Assembly: GCF_017654315.1 (NCBI RefSeq)
Contig: NZ_CP072203.1
Location: forward strand, 1,364,001-1,428,000
Direction of reading: 5' to 3'
DNA length: 64,000 nt
Origin: Gordonia polyisoprenivorans
Lineage (GTDB): Bacteria; Actinomycetota; Actinomycetes; Mycobacteriales; Mycobacteriaceae
Positions 27,989 through 36,171 of this stretch are shown here, one piece after another (positions within the stretch are counted from its first letter, which is position 1; each line of letters opens with the position of its first letter). The position numbers and the translations under genes were made by a program. The notes under the pieces are model-generated. The model saw only the letters and a program-made list of their open reading frames with translations, made no database searches and was not told where the DNA came from.

Positions 27989-28019
27989 CGTGGCAGCCGC
28001 ACGTGAGCCGGCTGCCACG
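27989..28019 (-). promoter_or_regulatory. Hairpin in the acs 5-prime region
   Basis: Perfect 11-base inverted repeat CGTGGCAGCCG / CGGCTGCCACG around the 9-base spacer CACGTGAGC, 38-68 bases upstream of the acs ATG. If transcribed it forms a stable 5-prime stem-loop; as DNA it could be an operator. The neighbouring Crp-like dyad is 10 bases further upstream. Confidence 0.6.
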
Positions 28020-28029
28020 AGATCCTTAT

Positions 28030-28045
28030 TGTGAGGGTAGTCACG
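28030..28045. promoter_or_regulatory. Candidate Crp/GlxR site between acs and dppA
   Basis: TGTGAGGGTAGTCACG matches TGTGA-N6-TCACA at 9 of 10 defined bases. It is 79 bases upstream of the acs start and 363 bases upstream of dppA. The match quality alone is not significant in 64 kb, but the position next to a gene of acetate metabolism, a known Crp/GlxR-type target, raises its value. Confidence 0.55.
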
Positions 28046-28407
28046 TTGGATGCCCGTTGCAGGTGGCGGGGCGACGAAAGGTGCGCGCTCGTCGTCGAGC
28101 GGTCGGTTCGTGGGGGTCGGTGTGTCCCGTCGTCGGCTCTGCGCGCTTTGTCGGAGTGTCTGTTTGCAGTGCGAAGAAAAATGGCCGTTCGCCGAGACGG
28201 CCCGATGACTCGTGGGTATGGTTACCTCCCGGTCAGGTTGTTGACAGCTTCCGGCCACGATCCCGTCAGGGTCGGGTACGTCCACGTCCACGCACGGTCC
28301 ACGATGCTGCGCGTGCAATGCAGAAGTCCGGCCGGAGGTGTAGTACAGCGCCTTCCGGCGTCGAATAGTGCCGGTTACCACCGGCGTGCCTCGGAGGGCG
28401 ATAGCGA
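28046..28407. other. Gap upstream of dppA
   Basis: No gene is supported here. A TTGACA lies at 28241-28246, but no convincing -10 element is seen 16-18 bases downstream. The stretch is presumed to hold the dppABCD promoter. Confidence 0.4.
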
Positions 28408-30006
28408 GTGAAACTGAGGAAGATCTGGGTGGCGTTGGGTGCGGCCGTGGTGGCCGCCGGCGTCCTATCCGCATGCGGGAGTTCGACGGACGACTCCAAC
28501 GGTTACATCCGGGTGTACGGCGGTGAGCCCGAAACCGGTCTGATCACCACCACGACCAACGAGAACATCGGCGGCCGCGTCGTCGACGCACTCTTCACCG
28601 GCCTGTATGCCTATGACGCACAAGGCAATCCGCGCCCGGCGATGGTCGACAAGCTGGAGACCACCGACAACAAGAACTACACCATCACCATCAAGAAGGG
28701 GTGGAAGTTCGACGACGGTACCGAGGTGAAGGCGCACAACTTCGTCGACGCCTGGAACTTCGGTGCCTACACGCCCAACGCCCAGAAGCAGCAGAGCTTC
28801 TTCGAGCCCATCGAGGGCTATGACCAGGTCGCCGCGGAGAAGCCGACGGCCAAAACCATGTCCGGACTGAAGGTCGTCGACGACTACACCTTCACCGTGG
28901 CCCTCAAACAGCCCAACATCGACTTCAAGCTCGGCCTCGGGTTCACCCCGTTCAAGCCGCTGCCCGATGTCGCCTTCAAGGACATCAACGCCTTCGGTCA
29001 GAAGCCGATCGGCAACGGTCCCTACAAGTTCGTCGACTGGCAGCACAACCAGAAGATCGACGTCGAGGCCAAGCCGGACTATCCCGGCCCCGACAAGGCG
29101 AAGAACAAGGGCATCACCTTCGTCGCCTACCAGGATCCCGACGCCGCCTACAGCGACCTGCAGTCGGGCAATCTCGATGCGCTCGAGGTCATCCCCACCT
29201 CTGCGTTGCGCACCTACAAGAAGGATCTCGGAGAGTCACAGGTCGTCAACAAGCCCGTCGCCTATACCCTGACGATGACCATTCCGGAGACGCTTCCGCA
29301 CTTCTCCGGTGAGGAGGGTCGCCTACGGCGACAGGCGATCTCGATGGCCATCAACCGTCCGCAGATCTCCCAGAACATCTTCGCCGGTACTCGGTCCCCG
29401 GCCCGCGACTTCACCTCGTCGTCGTTGCCGGGCTACGACGCCAACATCCCCGGCTCCGACGTGCTCGACTACAACGCCGCCAAGGCCAAGCAGTTGTGGG
29501 CGCAGGCCAACGCCATCGCCCCGTGGTCGGGCAGCTTCGTGATCGCCTCCAATTACGATGGCGGCCACAAGGAGTGGATCGACGCGGCCTCCAACGACAT
29601 CAAGAACACGCTGGGTATCGACGCCCACGGTGAGTCGGTGCCGACCTTCAAGCAGCTGCGCTCGGAAGTCAACGCCCGCACCATCAGGACCGCCTTCCGC
29701 ACCGGCTGGCAGGGTGACTATCCGTCGATGCTGGAGTTCCTGTACCCGCTCTATGTGACCGGGGCCGGCTCCAACGACGGCGACTACTCCAACCCGCAGT
29801 TCGACGCGGCGATCAACAACGCGCTCGCGCAGCCGACCGACGACGCGGCCTACAAAGCGGCCAACGGCGCTCAGCAGATCCTGCTGCAGGACCTGCCGGC
29901 GATCCCGCTGTTCGACTACGTCTCCACACTGGGTCTGGCCCAGGGGGTCAAGGGAACCATCACCTGGAACAACCTCCCCGACTACCCGAACCTGACCAAG
30001 GGCTGA
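28408..30006 (+). CDS. dppA: Peptide ABC transporter substrate-binding lipoprotein
   Basis: Family 5 solute-binding lipoprotein of 532 residues. The signal peptide ends in the lipobox LSAC (Cys23), so it is anchored to the outer face of the membrane. The family block near residue 70-100 includes WKFDDGTEVKAHNFVDAWN, and the peptide-binding lobes run to the C-terminus. The GTG start follows GAGGGCG. It leads a dppABCD operon that corresponds to Rv3666c-Rv3663c in M. tuberculosis, which imports di- to tetrapeptides or heme. A long hairpin in the 97-base gap to dppB may set the ratio of binding protein to permease. Confidence 0.94.
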   Translation: MKLRKIWVALGAAVVAAGVLSACGSSTDDSNGYIRVYGGEPETGLITTTTNENIGGRVVDALFTGLYAYDAQGNPRPAMVDKLETTDNKNYTITIKKGWKFDDGTEVKAHNFVDAWNFGAYTPNAQKQQSFFEPIEGYDQVAAEKPTAKTMSGLKVVDDYTFTVALKQPNIDFKLGLGFTPFKPLPDVAFKDINAFGQKPIGNGPYKFVDWQHNQKIDVEAKPDYPGPDKAKNKGITFVAYQDPDAAYSDLQSGNLDALEVIPTSALRTYKKDLGESQVVNKPVAYTLTMTIPETLPHFSGEEGRLRRQAISMAINRPQISQNIFAGTRSPARDFTSSSLPGYDANIPGSDVLDYNAAKAKQLWAQANAIAPWSGSFVIASNYDGGHKEWIDAASNDIKNTLGIDAHGESVPTFKQLRSEVNARTIRTAFRTGWQGDYPSMLEFLYPLYVTGAGSNDGDYSNPQFDAAINNALAQPTDDAAYKAANGAQQILLQDLPAIPLFDYVSTLGLAQGVKGTITWNNLPDYPNLTKG

Positions 30007-30011
30007 GGCAT

Positions 30012-30074
30012 CCCACCCGCTCGGCGGGTACCGGTCGTCACCGCACGGTGATGACCGGTACCCCGTCGGGTGGG
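30012..30074 (+). promoter_or_regulatory. Intercistronic hairpin between dppA and dppB
   Basis: Nested inverted repeats: an inner stem of 18 bases (30026-30043 with 30046-30063, one G-T) and an outer stem CCCACCCG / CGGGTGGG (30012-30019 with 30067-30074). There is no T-run. It starts 6 bases after the dppA stop, a typical position for a structure that stabilises the upstream mRNA or attenuates the permease genes. Confidence 0.75.
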
Positions 30075-30103
30075 TCGATGCTTCGCACGAGAGACGAATT
30101 GAC

Positions 30104-31030
30104 ATGCTCTGGTACACAATCCGACGAGTTCTTCAGCTGATCCCGGTCTTCTTCGGGGCCACGCTGCTGCTCTACTTCATGGTGTTCAGCCTGCCGGGCG
30201 ATCCGACCGCGGCGATGGGTGGCGGCAAACCGCTGACCCCCGCGGTCCGCGAGCAGATCCGGGAGCAGTATCACCTCAACGACGGCTTCTTCCAACAATA
30301 TTGGCACTATCTGAGTGGGATCTTCACCGGCAACCTCGGCCTGTCCTTCTCCGGACGGCCCGTTGCCGACGTGATGGCACAGGCCTTTCCGGTCACCATC
30401 CGGCTCGCAATCTTCGCGCTGATCATCGAGGCCGTCTTCGGCATCGTGTTCGGCGTGATCGCCGGTCTGCGCCGCGGCGGATGGTTCGATGCCACGGTGC
30501 TGTTCGCGAGCCTGGTGGTCATCGCGGTCCCGATCTTCGTGATCGGCTTCATCGCCCAGTTCCTCTTCGGGGTGAAGTGGGGGATCGCACCGGTGACCGT
30601 CGGGGCCAACGACGACCTCGCACACCTGTGGTTACCGGCCTTCGTTCTGGCGTCGGCGTCTTTCGCCTACGTCTTACGATTAACCCGTAATTCGGTGGCG
30701 GAGAACTCTTCTGCCGACTTCGTGCGGACCGCGACGGCCAAGGGTGCCTCCCGTCCGCGGGTGGTGATCGTGCACATCCTGCGCAACTCGCTGATCCCGG
30801 TGATCACCTTCCTCGGCGTCGATCTCGGCGCCCTGATGGCCGGTGCGGTGGTCACCGAGGGCATCTTCAACATCAACGGGATCGGTCAGACCATCTTCCG
30901 CAGTGTGAGTCTCGGTGAGGCACCCACCGTGGTGTCGATCGTCACCGTGCTCGTACTCATCTACCTCGTGGCGAACCTGGTCGTCGACCTGCTCTACGCC
31001 GTGATCGATCCGAGGATCCGCTATGCCTGA
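30104..31030 (+). CDS. dppB: Peptide ABC transporter permease DppB
   Basis: A 308-residue permease with six predicted membrane helices. Residues 10-30 form the first helix and a long periplasmic loop follows (about 45-95, with DPTAAMGGGKPLTP). The EAA coupling motif, with core RTATAKGASRPRVVIVHILRN, lies near residue 208. These are typical of DppB/OppB. It overlaps dppC by 8 bases. It pairs with DppC to form the channel. Confidence 0.94.
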   Translation: MLWYTIRRVLQLIPVFFGATLLLYFMVFSLPGDPTAAMGGGKPLTPAVREQIREQYHLNDGFFQQYWHYLSGIFTGNLGLSFSGRPVADVMAQAFPVTIRLAIFALIIEAVFGIVFGVIAGLRRGGWFDATVLFASLVVIAVPIFVIGFIAQFLFGVKWGIAPVTVGANDDLAHLWLPAFVLASASFAYVLRLTRNSVAENSSADFVRTATAKGASRPRVVIVHILRNSLIPVITFLGVDLGALMAGAVVTEGIFNINGIGQTIFRSVSLGEAPTVVSIVTVLVLIYLVANLVVDLLYAVIDPRIRYA

Positions 31031-32045
31031 CAGTTTCTTCCCACCCGAATCCGAGGCCGAGGTCCTGCGCTCGGACGCCGAAACCCTCGGCGATCCCGAC
31101 CCTTCGGGTCGTCCGTTGCCGGGCCAACACCGCTTCGTCGCCCCTGACGACGAGGTCGAGGTCCTCGATGCCGACCCGGTCCGCGACATCGGCGCCTCCG
31201 CCGGTTTCTGGAAGGGCGCCTGGCTGCAGCTGCGGACCAGTCCGACCTTCATCGTCGCCTCCATCATGATCATCCTGGTGATCCTGATCTGCCTGTTCCC
31301 GTCGCTGTTCGCCCATCAGGACCCGCGCTACTGCCAGGGCGGCAACAGCCTGTTGCCGCCGAGTTCGTCGCATTGGTTCGGCACCGACCTGCAGGGCTGT
31401 GACATTTACGCACGCACCATCTTCGGGGCCCGCGACTCGGTGATCGTCGGCGTGTGCACCACGTTGCTGGTCTTCGTCGTCGGTGGTCTGATCGGGGTCC
31501 TCGCCGGATATCTCGGCGGGTGGCTCGACGTGCTGCTGTCGCGGGTCACCGACGTCTTTTTCGCGCTGCCGCTGATCCTGGCGGCGATCGTGATCATGCA
31601 GATGTTCACCCACCGGACGGTGTGGACGGTGGTGGCGATCCTCGCCGTCTTCGGCTGGCCGCAGATCGCGCGCATCGCCCGCGGCGCGACCATATCGATC
31701 AAGAACAACGAATTCATCACTGCGGCGACATCACTGGGAGCCTCTCGGCGGCGCATCGTGTTCTCGCACGTGGTGCCGAATGCACTCGGCCCGGTGATCG
31801 TCACCTGTACGGTGTCCCTCGGTGTGTTCATCGTGACCGAGGCGACGTTGTCCTACCTCGGCATCGGGCTGCCCTCCACGGCGGTCTCCTGGGGTACCGA
31901 CATCGCCGCCGGTCAGAGTCTGCTGCGGTCGGGCAATCCGATCCTGCTGTATCCCGCAGGCGCACTTGCCCTCACGGTTCTGAGCTTCATGCTCATGGGT
32001 GATGCCCTGCGCGATTCGCTCGACCCGAAATCGAGGACACGATGA
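31023..32045 (+). CDS. dppC: Peptide ABC transporter permease DppC
   Basis: A 340-residue permease with an unusually long, acidic cytoplasmic N-terminal tail of about 60 residues before the first membrane helix (about 75-100). The EAA motif is ITAATSLGASRRRIVFSHVV near residue 240. The conserved loop HWFGTDLQGCDIYARTIFG near residue 118 is the family hallmark (HxLGTDxxGRD-like). It overlaps dppB at its start and the ATPase gene at its end by ATGA. Confidence 0.94.
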   Translation: MPDSFFPPESEAEVLRSDAETLGDPDPSGRPLPGQHRFVAPDDEVEVLDADPVRDIGASAGFWKGAWLQLRTSPTFIVASIMIILVILICLFPSLFAHQDPRYCQGGNSLLPPSSSHWFGTDLQGCDIYARTIFGARDSVIVGVCTTLLVFVVGGLIGVLAGYLGGWLDVLLSRVTDVFFALPLILAAIVIMQMFTHRTVWTVVAILAVFGWPQIARIARGATISIKNNEFITAATSLGASRRRIVFSHVVPNALGPVIVTCTVSLGVFIVTEATLSYLGIGLPSTAVSWGTDIAAGQSLLRSGNPILLYPAGALALTVLSFMLMGDALRDSLDPKSRTR

Positions 32046-33778
32046 CCGAACAACCCACCACCGCCGAGACTGGCGCCACCGCAGGCGCCGTCGCCCCGCT
32101 GTTGGAGATCCGGGACCTCGAGGTGTCCTTCGGGAGCGCGAAGAACCCGACGCGCGCGGTGTCGGGGGTGAATCTGCGCGTCTATCCCGGCCAAACCGTC
32201 GCCGTGGTCGGCGAATCCGGCTCGGGCAAGACCACCACCGCCAACGCGGTGCTCGACCTTTTGCCCGGAACGGGCCGGATCACCGGCGGTACCATCATGT
32301 TCGACGGCCTGGATCTCACGACCGCGTCGAAGAAGCAGATCGACCACTTGCGCGGCACCGGAATCGGTCTGGTCCCACAGGACCCGATGTCGAACCTGAA
32401 CCCGTTGTGGAAGGTGGGATTCCAGGTTCGCGAGGCGATCGAGGTCAACAAGGTCGCCAAGGGTGCCGCCTCCAAGAAGCGTGCCGCGGAGGTCCTCGAA
32501 GAGGCAGGCATGTCCGACGCCGCATCCCGGATGAATCAGTATCCCCACGAGTTCTCCGGGGGAATGCGCCAGCGCGCGCTCATCGCGATCGGTCTGGCGT
32601 GCCGTCCGAAACTCCTGGTCGCCGATGAGCCCACCTCGGCCCTCGATGTGACGGTGCAACGACAGATCCTCGATCACCTCGACGGGCTCACCGACGAACT
32701 CGGCACCGCGGTCCTGCTCATCACGCACGACCTCGGATTGGCCGCCGAGCGCGCCGACCACATCGTCGTCATGTATCGCGGCAGGGTCGTCGAATCGGGT
32801 CCGGCCACCGAGATCCTGCAGCATCCGCAGCACGCCTACACCCGGCGGCTCGTGCAGGCCGCACCCTCGTTGGCCGCCCGGCGCAGGATGCGGGCGACGA
32901 CGACACCGCGCCCCGGCGGGCCGGATGCGGAGGCCGAAGTCGTCGAGAGCAGCGCGCCGACAACCGATTCCGATGCCCTCATCGTCGCCGACAAACTGGT
33001 GAAGGACTTCCCGGTGCGCGGCAAGGTGCCGTGGCAATCGACCCCGTTCCGCGCGGTCGACGACGTCGGATTCTCGGTGCCGCGCGGCACCACCACCGCG
33101 ATCGTCGGAGAGTCCGGATCGGGTAAGTCGACAGTGGCGCAGATGGTGCTCGGCCTGCTGGCGCCGACGTCGGGTCGTGTCGAGTTCGACGGCACCGACG
33201 TCTCGACGGTCCGCGGCCGGTCGGCACTGGCGTTGCGGCGTCGTATCCAACCGGTGTTCCAGAATCCGTACGGCTCCATCGACCCGATGTTCTCGATCTA
33301 CCGGGTGATCGAGGAGCCGTTGCGGGTGCACAAGATCGGTGACAAGGCCTCGCGGGAAAAGCGGGTGCGTGAACTGCTCGATCGGGTTGCACTCCCGGAG
33401 TCGGCGATGCATCGCTACCCCAACGAGCTCTCCGGTGGGCAGCGCCAGCGCGTGGCGATCGCGCGCGCGTTGGCCCTCGAGCCGGAGGTCGTGGTGTGCG
33501 ACGAGGCGGTCTCGGCGCTCGACGTGCTGGTCCAGGATCAGATCCTGACCCTGCTCGATCACCTGCAGAACGAGATGGGGTTGACCTATCTGTTCATCAC
33601 CCACGACCTCGCGGTGGTCCGCCAGATCGCCGACGACGTGCTGGTGATGGAGAAGGGACGCGTCGTCGAACACAGTTCGGCCGACCAGATATTCGCCGCG
33701 CCGCGCGAGGAGTACACGCGAGCGTTGCTTGAGGCGATCCCCGGCCGGTCGATCCCCCTCGGGGGCGGCGTGGCCTGA
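32042..33778 (+). CDS. dppD: Fused dipeptide ABC transporter ATPase (DppD-DppF type)
   Basis: A 578-residue protein with two complete ABC domains, as in Rv3663c. Domain 1 (about residues 22-290) has Walker A GESGSGKTTTANAV near residue 58 and signature FSGGMRQRAL near residue 174. Domain 2 (about 315-570) has Walker A GESGSGKSTVAQMV near residue 358 and signature LSGGQRQRVAIARAL near residue 464. Each half also shows an oligopeptide_C-terminal type extension after Walker B. It energises the DppBC channel. The ATG overlaps the dppC stop. An Ala/Glu-rich linker joins the halves. Confidence 0.94.
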   Translation: MTEQPTTAETGATAGAVAPLLEIRDLEVSFGSAKNPTRAVSGVNLRVYPGQTVAVVGESGSGKTTTANAVLDLLPGTGRITGGTIMFDGLDLTTASKKQIDHLRGTGIGLVPQDPMSNLNPLWKVGFQVREAIEVNKVAKGAASKKRAAEVLEEAGMSDAASRMNQYPHEFSGGMRQRALIAIGLACRPKLLVADEPTSALDVTVQRQILDHLDGLTDELGTAVLLITHDLGLAAERADHIVVMYRGRVVESGPATEILQHPQHAYTRRLVQAAPSLAARRRMRATTTPRPGGPDAEAEVVESSAPTTDSDALIVADKLVKDFPVRGKVPWQSTPFRAVDDVGFSVPRGTTTAIVGESGSGKSTVAQMVLGLLAPTSGRVEFDGTDVSTVRGRSALALRRRIQPVFQNPYGSIDPMFSIYRVIEEPLRVHKIGDKASREKRVRELLDRVALPESAMHRYPNELSGGQRQRVAIARALALEPEVVVCDEAVSALDVLVQDQILTLLDHLQNEMGLTYLFITHDLAVVRQIADDVLVMEKGRVVEHSSADQIFAAPREEYTRALLEAIPGRSIPLGGGVA

Positions 33779-33853
33779 CGGTCGCCATCGCCGACCCTCG
33801 CTCACGCGACAGCCCGGGCGGGTCGCTCCGGCGGTGCGGATTATGGTGTTCGG

Positions 33854-34609
33854 ATGACCTCCGACCCGCTCGCACCGCTCGCCGACCTGCCCGGGGTGGC
33901 CGCCGCGGCCGACGCCGCACGCGATGCGCTGGGCGCGGTGCATCGGCATCCGGCGAACCTGCGCGGCTGGGACAAGACGGCCACCGAGGCGTCCTGGCGA
34001 GCCGGACGGTCATCGGCGGCCATCGACGGCGGTAGCGTCGAACTGCGTCGTGACGGCGACTTCGACGACCCGGTCCTCGCCGGCGCCATGCGCGTGGCCC
34101 AGGCACTCGACGGTGATTCGCTGGAAAGCCTCACCTCGGTGTTCCGGCGTGCTCCCGCACAGGCCTTCGCGCGATTGCACATGCTCGCCGCCGCCGATCT
34201 CATCGACGATCCCGACGAACTCGGCCGCCCGCGCGCCGATGCCGACGTCGCGACCCGCCTGGATCTGCTCAGCCAGTTGATCACCGGCGGCACCAGGGTG
34301 GGCGCACCGGTCCTCGCGGCCGTCGTCCACGGGGAATTGCTGAGCCTGAACGCCTTTCGATCCGCCAACGGGATCGTCGCCCGCGCCGCGTCGCGGTTGG
34401 TGTGTACGTCGTCGGGTCTTGATCCGCACAACCTCGGCGTCCCCGAGGTGACATGGCTGCGGCGGGTCGCCAACTATCGCGTACTGGCGGAGGCCTTCGG
34501 CACCGGCCGTGCCGAAGCGCTGGGGGAGTGGATCGTGTTCTGTTGCGAGGCGCTCACCGCCGGTGCGGCAGAAGCGAAGTCGATCGCCGACGCCGCACGG
34601 GCCGGCTGA
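33854..34609 (+). CDS. Degenerate Fic-fold protein (Rv3662c-like)
   Basis: A 251-residue helical protein in the position of Rv3662c. Two features suggest a Fic-domain origin. Near the N-terminus, SSAAIDGG (residues 53-60) resembles the class II inhibitory helix motif S-S-x-IEGN. Further on, LNAFRSANGIVAR (residues 165-177) aligns with the Fic core HPFxxGNGRxxR, but the catalytic His is Asn166 and the first Arg is Ile174. An Arg equivalent (Arg177) and the NG pair remain. AMPylation by the usual mechanism is therefore unlikely; it may bind a nucleotide or act as a scaffold. It follows the dpp operon by 75 bases and ends at a hairpin. The fold call is inference. Confidence 0.65.
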   Translation: MTSDPLAPLADLPGVAAAADAARDALGAVHRHPANLRGWDKTATEASWRAGRSSAAIDGGSVELRRDGDFDDPVLAGAMRVAQALDGDSLESLTSVFRRAPAQAFARLHMLAAADLIDDPDELGRPRADADVATRLDLLSQLITGGTRVGAPVLAAVVHGELLSLNAFRSANGIVARAASRLVCTSSGLDPHNLGVPEVTWLRRVANYRVLAEAFGTGRAEALGEWIVFCCEALTAGAAEAKSIADAARAG

Positions 34610-34618
34610 CCGCGCGGT

Positions 34619-34666
34619 ACAACACCGGGCTCACACAACACCGGGTCCACACAACACTGCGGGCGG
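34619..34666. repeat. Three tandem 16-bp repeats after the Fic-like gene
   Basis: Direct copies of ACAACACCGGGNNCAC begin at 34619 and 34635, and a third, degraded copy at 34651 runs into the following hairpin. They start 9 bases after the stop codon. The repeat count may vary between strains. Confidence 0.75.
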
Positions 34667-34698
34667 CGATCCGGTTCGAAAACCGGGTCGCCGCCCGC
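34659..34698. terminator. Strong hairpin between convergent Fic-like gene and RNA locus
   Basis: A stem of 17 paired bases (34659-34669 and 34671-34676 with 34681-34686 and 34688-34698) with loop CGAA. It follows the Fic-like gene on the plus strand. It could also stop read-through of the minus-strand RNA gene. Confidence 0.8.
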
Positions 34699-34704
34699 AT
34701 AGCA

Positions 34705-35024
34705 CGAACGAAAGCTACCAAGCGTGCTTGGTGGGTTGTGGGTACCGCCTCGGCGATTGACCACGGTCATCTGTCCGAATACCGTTCCGGCGCTGCCAAT
34801 CTCGTCCCATCACGACGCCATCAGATGATGTCGTCGGCGCTGTCCGAGGGCCGGGGCGCTGCCTCGAGGGTAGCCGTTCACATGGCCGCGATGTCGCAGG
34901 CGCACAACACTTGTGCCTTATGCGGCGCGCTCCGCGTGGGTACTTGCCGCTCGTGCTGGGAAGTGCTCGGAATGGGGGTCCGCTCCTTCTCTTCCGGGGC
35001 GAACTTTGCCTTCCGAGGTTCCGT
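34705..35024 (-). ncRNA. Candidate Ms1/MTS2823-type RNA polymerase-binding RNA
   Basis: No protein gene is supported in these roughly 320 bases. In M. tuberculosis the abundant stationary-phase RNA MTS2823 (Ms1 in M. smegmatis, about 300 nt, binds core RNA polymerase) lies between Rv3661 and Rv3662c on the Rv3661 strand. The same two genes flank this gap, and the minus strand is the matching strand. A promoter fits: TTGATG (35059-35054), 17-base spacer, TACAAA (35036-35031), predicted start near 35024. A small palindrome ACCAAGCGTGCTTGGT (34717-34732) near the far end, followed on the minus strand by a T-rich stretch, could be the 3-prime end. I cannot fold the RNA or check the family covariance model, so the call rests on gene order and promoter. 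Confidence 0.55.
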
Positions 35025-35030
35025 ATGACC

Positions 35031-35059
35031 TTTGTACACCGTGATCGCGATCACATCAA
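35031..35059 (-). promoter_or_regulatory. Promoter of the candidate Ms1-like RNA with embedded Crp palindrome
   Basis: On the minus strand TTGATG and TACAAA are separated by 17 bases. CGTGATCGCGATCACA at 35040-35055 lies inside the spacer and edge of the -35 element; its core GTGATCGCGATCAC (35041-35054) is a perfect 14-bp palindrome, and it matches TGTGA-N6-TCACA at 9 of 10 bases. Binding there would cover the promoter, a geometry that favours repression. Confidence 0.6.
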
Positions 35060-35134
35060 GACTCAAGCGTGTCAATGTTCGGTGGCGTTCACGTCACCGA
35101 CGACTGGTGCACTGGTGCAACGGTTTACGGCATT

Positions 35135-35980
35135 TCAGAGGTGCAGGCTGACGCTCGCCGCGGCGGTGCGTCGAGGCCTGGTGAGACGGATTCCGACGCC
35201 GCATCCCACCGCGGCGCCGAGCCCCAGGGCCACCGCCGCGGCCAGCGCCGGCGCGCCGGCGAACGACGGGTCCGGATCGCGGTCGAAGTCGAGGATCGGC
35301 CAGCCGTTGTCCTCGGCGTGCCGGCGTAATTGCTTGTCGGGGTTCACCACCGTGGGCCGCCCGACGACCTCGAGCATCGGCAGATCGGTCACCGAATCCG
35401 AGTAGGCGTAGCAGAGGTCGAGATCGTAGCCGTGCTCCTGCGCGATCTGCAGGATGGCCGCGGCCTTCTGTTCCCCGTAGCAATAGAAATCGAGGTCGCC
35501 GGTGTAGTGGCCGTCGGTGATGTGCATCCGGCTGGCACGCACGTGATCGACGCCCAGCATGGCGCCGATCGGCTCGACCATCTCCTGCCCCGACGCCGAT
35601 ACCAGGGCGATGGCATGTCCCTTCTGCCGGTGCGCGTCGATGAGATCGACCGCACCGCTGTAGACGAGCGGCCGGACGACGTCGTCGATGGTTTCCGCGA
35701 CGATCCGGTTCACCTCGGAGACATCCCAGCCCTGACACATCGTGGTGATGTGCCTGCGCAGCCGCTCGACGTGGTCGGCGTCGGCAGCCGAGCGGGCAAA
35801 GCTCAACTGGGTGACGGCCGAACGAAGCAGCGTGCGGGTGTCGAGCAGGCCCTCGGTGAAGAACTGGCGACTGAAGGCGAGGACCGACGATTTCGCGATG
35901 ACGGTCTTGTCGAGATCGAAGAACGCGGCGACCGGCGGCGTCTGATGGACCCGCGGGCGCTCATCGCTCATTTCGGGCAT
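35135..35980 (-). CDS. HAD-IB family phosphatase (Rv3661-like, SerB-related)
   Basis: A 281-residue HAD subfamily IB hydrolase. Motif I is FFDLDKTVIAKSS near residue 21 (nucleophile Asp), motif II is ALVSASGQEMVEP near residue 125, and motif IV is CYAYSDSVTDLPMLE near residue 190. The family includes phosphoserine phosphatase and lipid phosphatases, and the C-terminus has a hydrophobic segment (about residues 243-262) before a basic tail, suggesting membrane association. A second ATG 3 codons downstream (35971) is an equally likely start. The gene is flanked by two regulatory RNA loci, as in M. tuberculosis. Confidence 0.88.
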   Translation of the reverse strand: MPEMSDERPRVHQTPPVAAFFDLDKTVIAKSSVLAFSRQFFTEGLLDTRTLLRSAVTQLSFARSAADADHVERLRRHITTMCQGWDVSEVNRIVAETIDDVVRPLVYSGAVDLIDAHRQKGHAIALVSASGQEMVEPIGAMLGVDHVRASRMHITDGHYTGDLDFYCYGEQKAAAILQIAQEHGYDLDLCYAYSDSVTDLPMLEVVGRPTVVNPDKQLRRHAEDNGWPILDFDRDPDPSFAGAPALAAAVALGLGAAVGCGVGIRLTRPRRTAAASVSLHL

Positions 35981-36159
35981 CGTACTGGAGTTCCGCGATG
36001 TTGTAAGTCGAGTTCGGCTATCCCGCTCGATGCGGGTCGAGGAGGCGGCGATTGCCGCTGTGTGTCATTCGTTCAGATCAACAAACCCGCAGGCAGTGAG
36101 ACGAATCAACGATGTTGTGCCGGGTTTCGCGAGTTGTTTGCGAGTGTCGTGCGAACGTG

Positions 36160-36165
36160 TATAGT
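36160..36165 (+). promoter_or_regulatory. -10 element for 6C RNA
   Basis: TATAGT, preceded by TG, lies about 7 bases before the predicted RNA start. A -35 element is weak; TTGCGA at 36138-36143 is 16 bases upstream. Confidence 0.6.
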
Positions 36166-36171
36166 CGTGGG

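Noticed and set aside
31913..33949. 678-codon minus-strand frame opposite dppC and dppD
   Set aside because: Antisense shadow of two ABC transporter genes; no domain recognised.
34878..35075. 65-codon minus-strand frame in the Fic-HAD gap
   Set aside because: No ribosome-binding site and its start lies upstream of the promoter; the region is better explained as the Ms1-like RNA.
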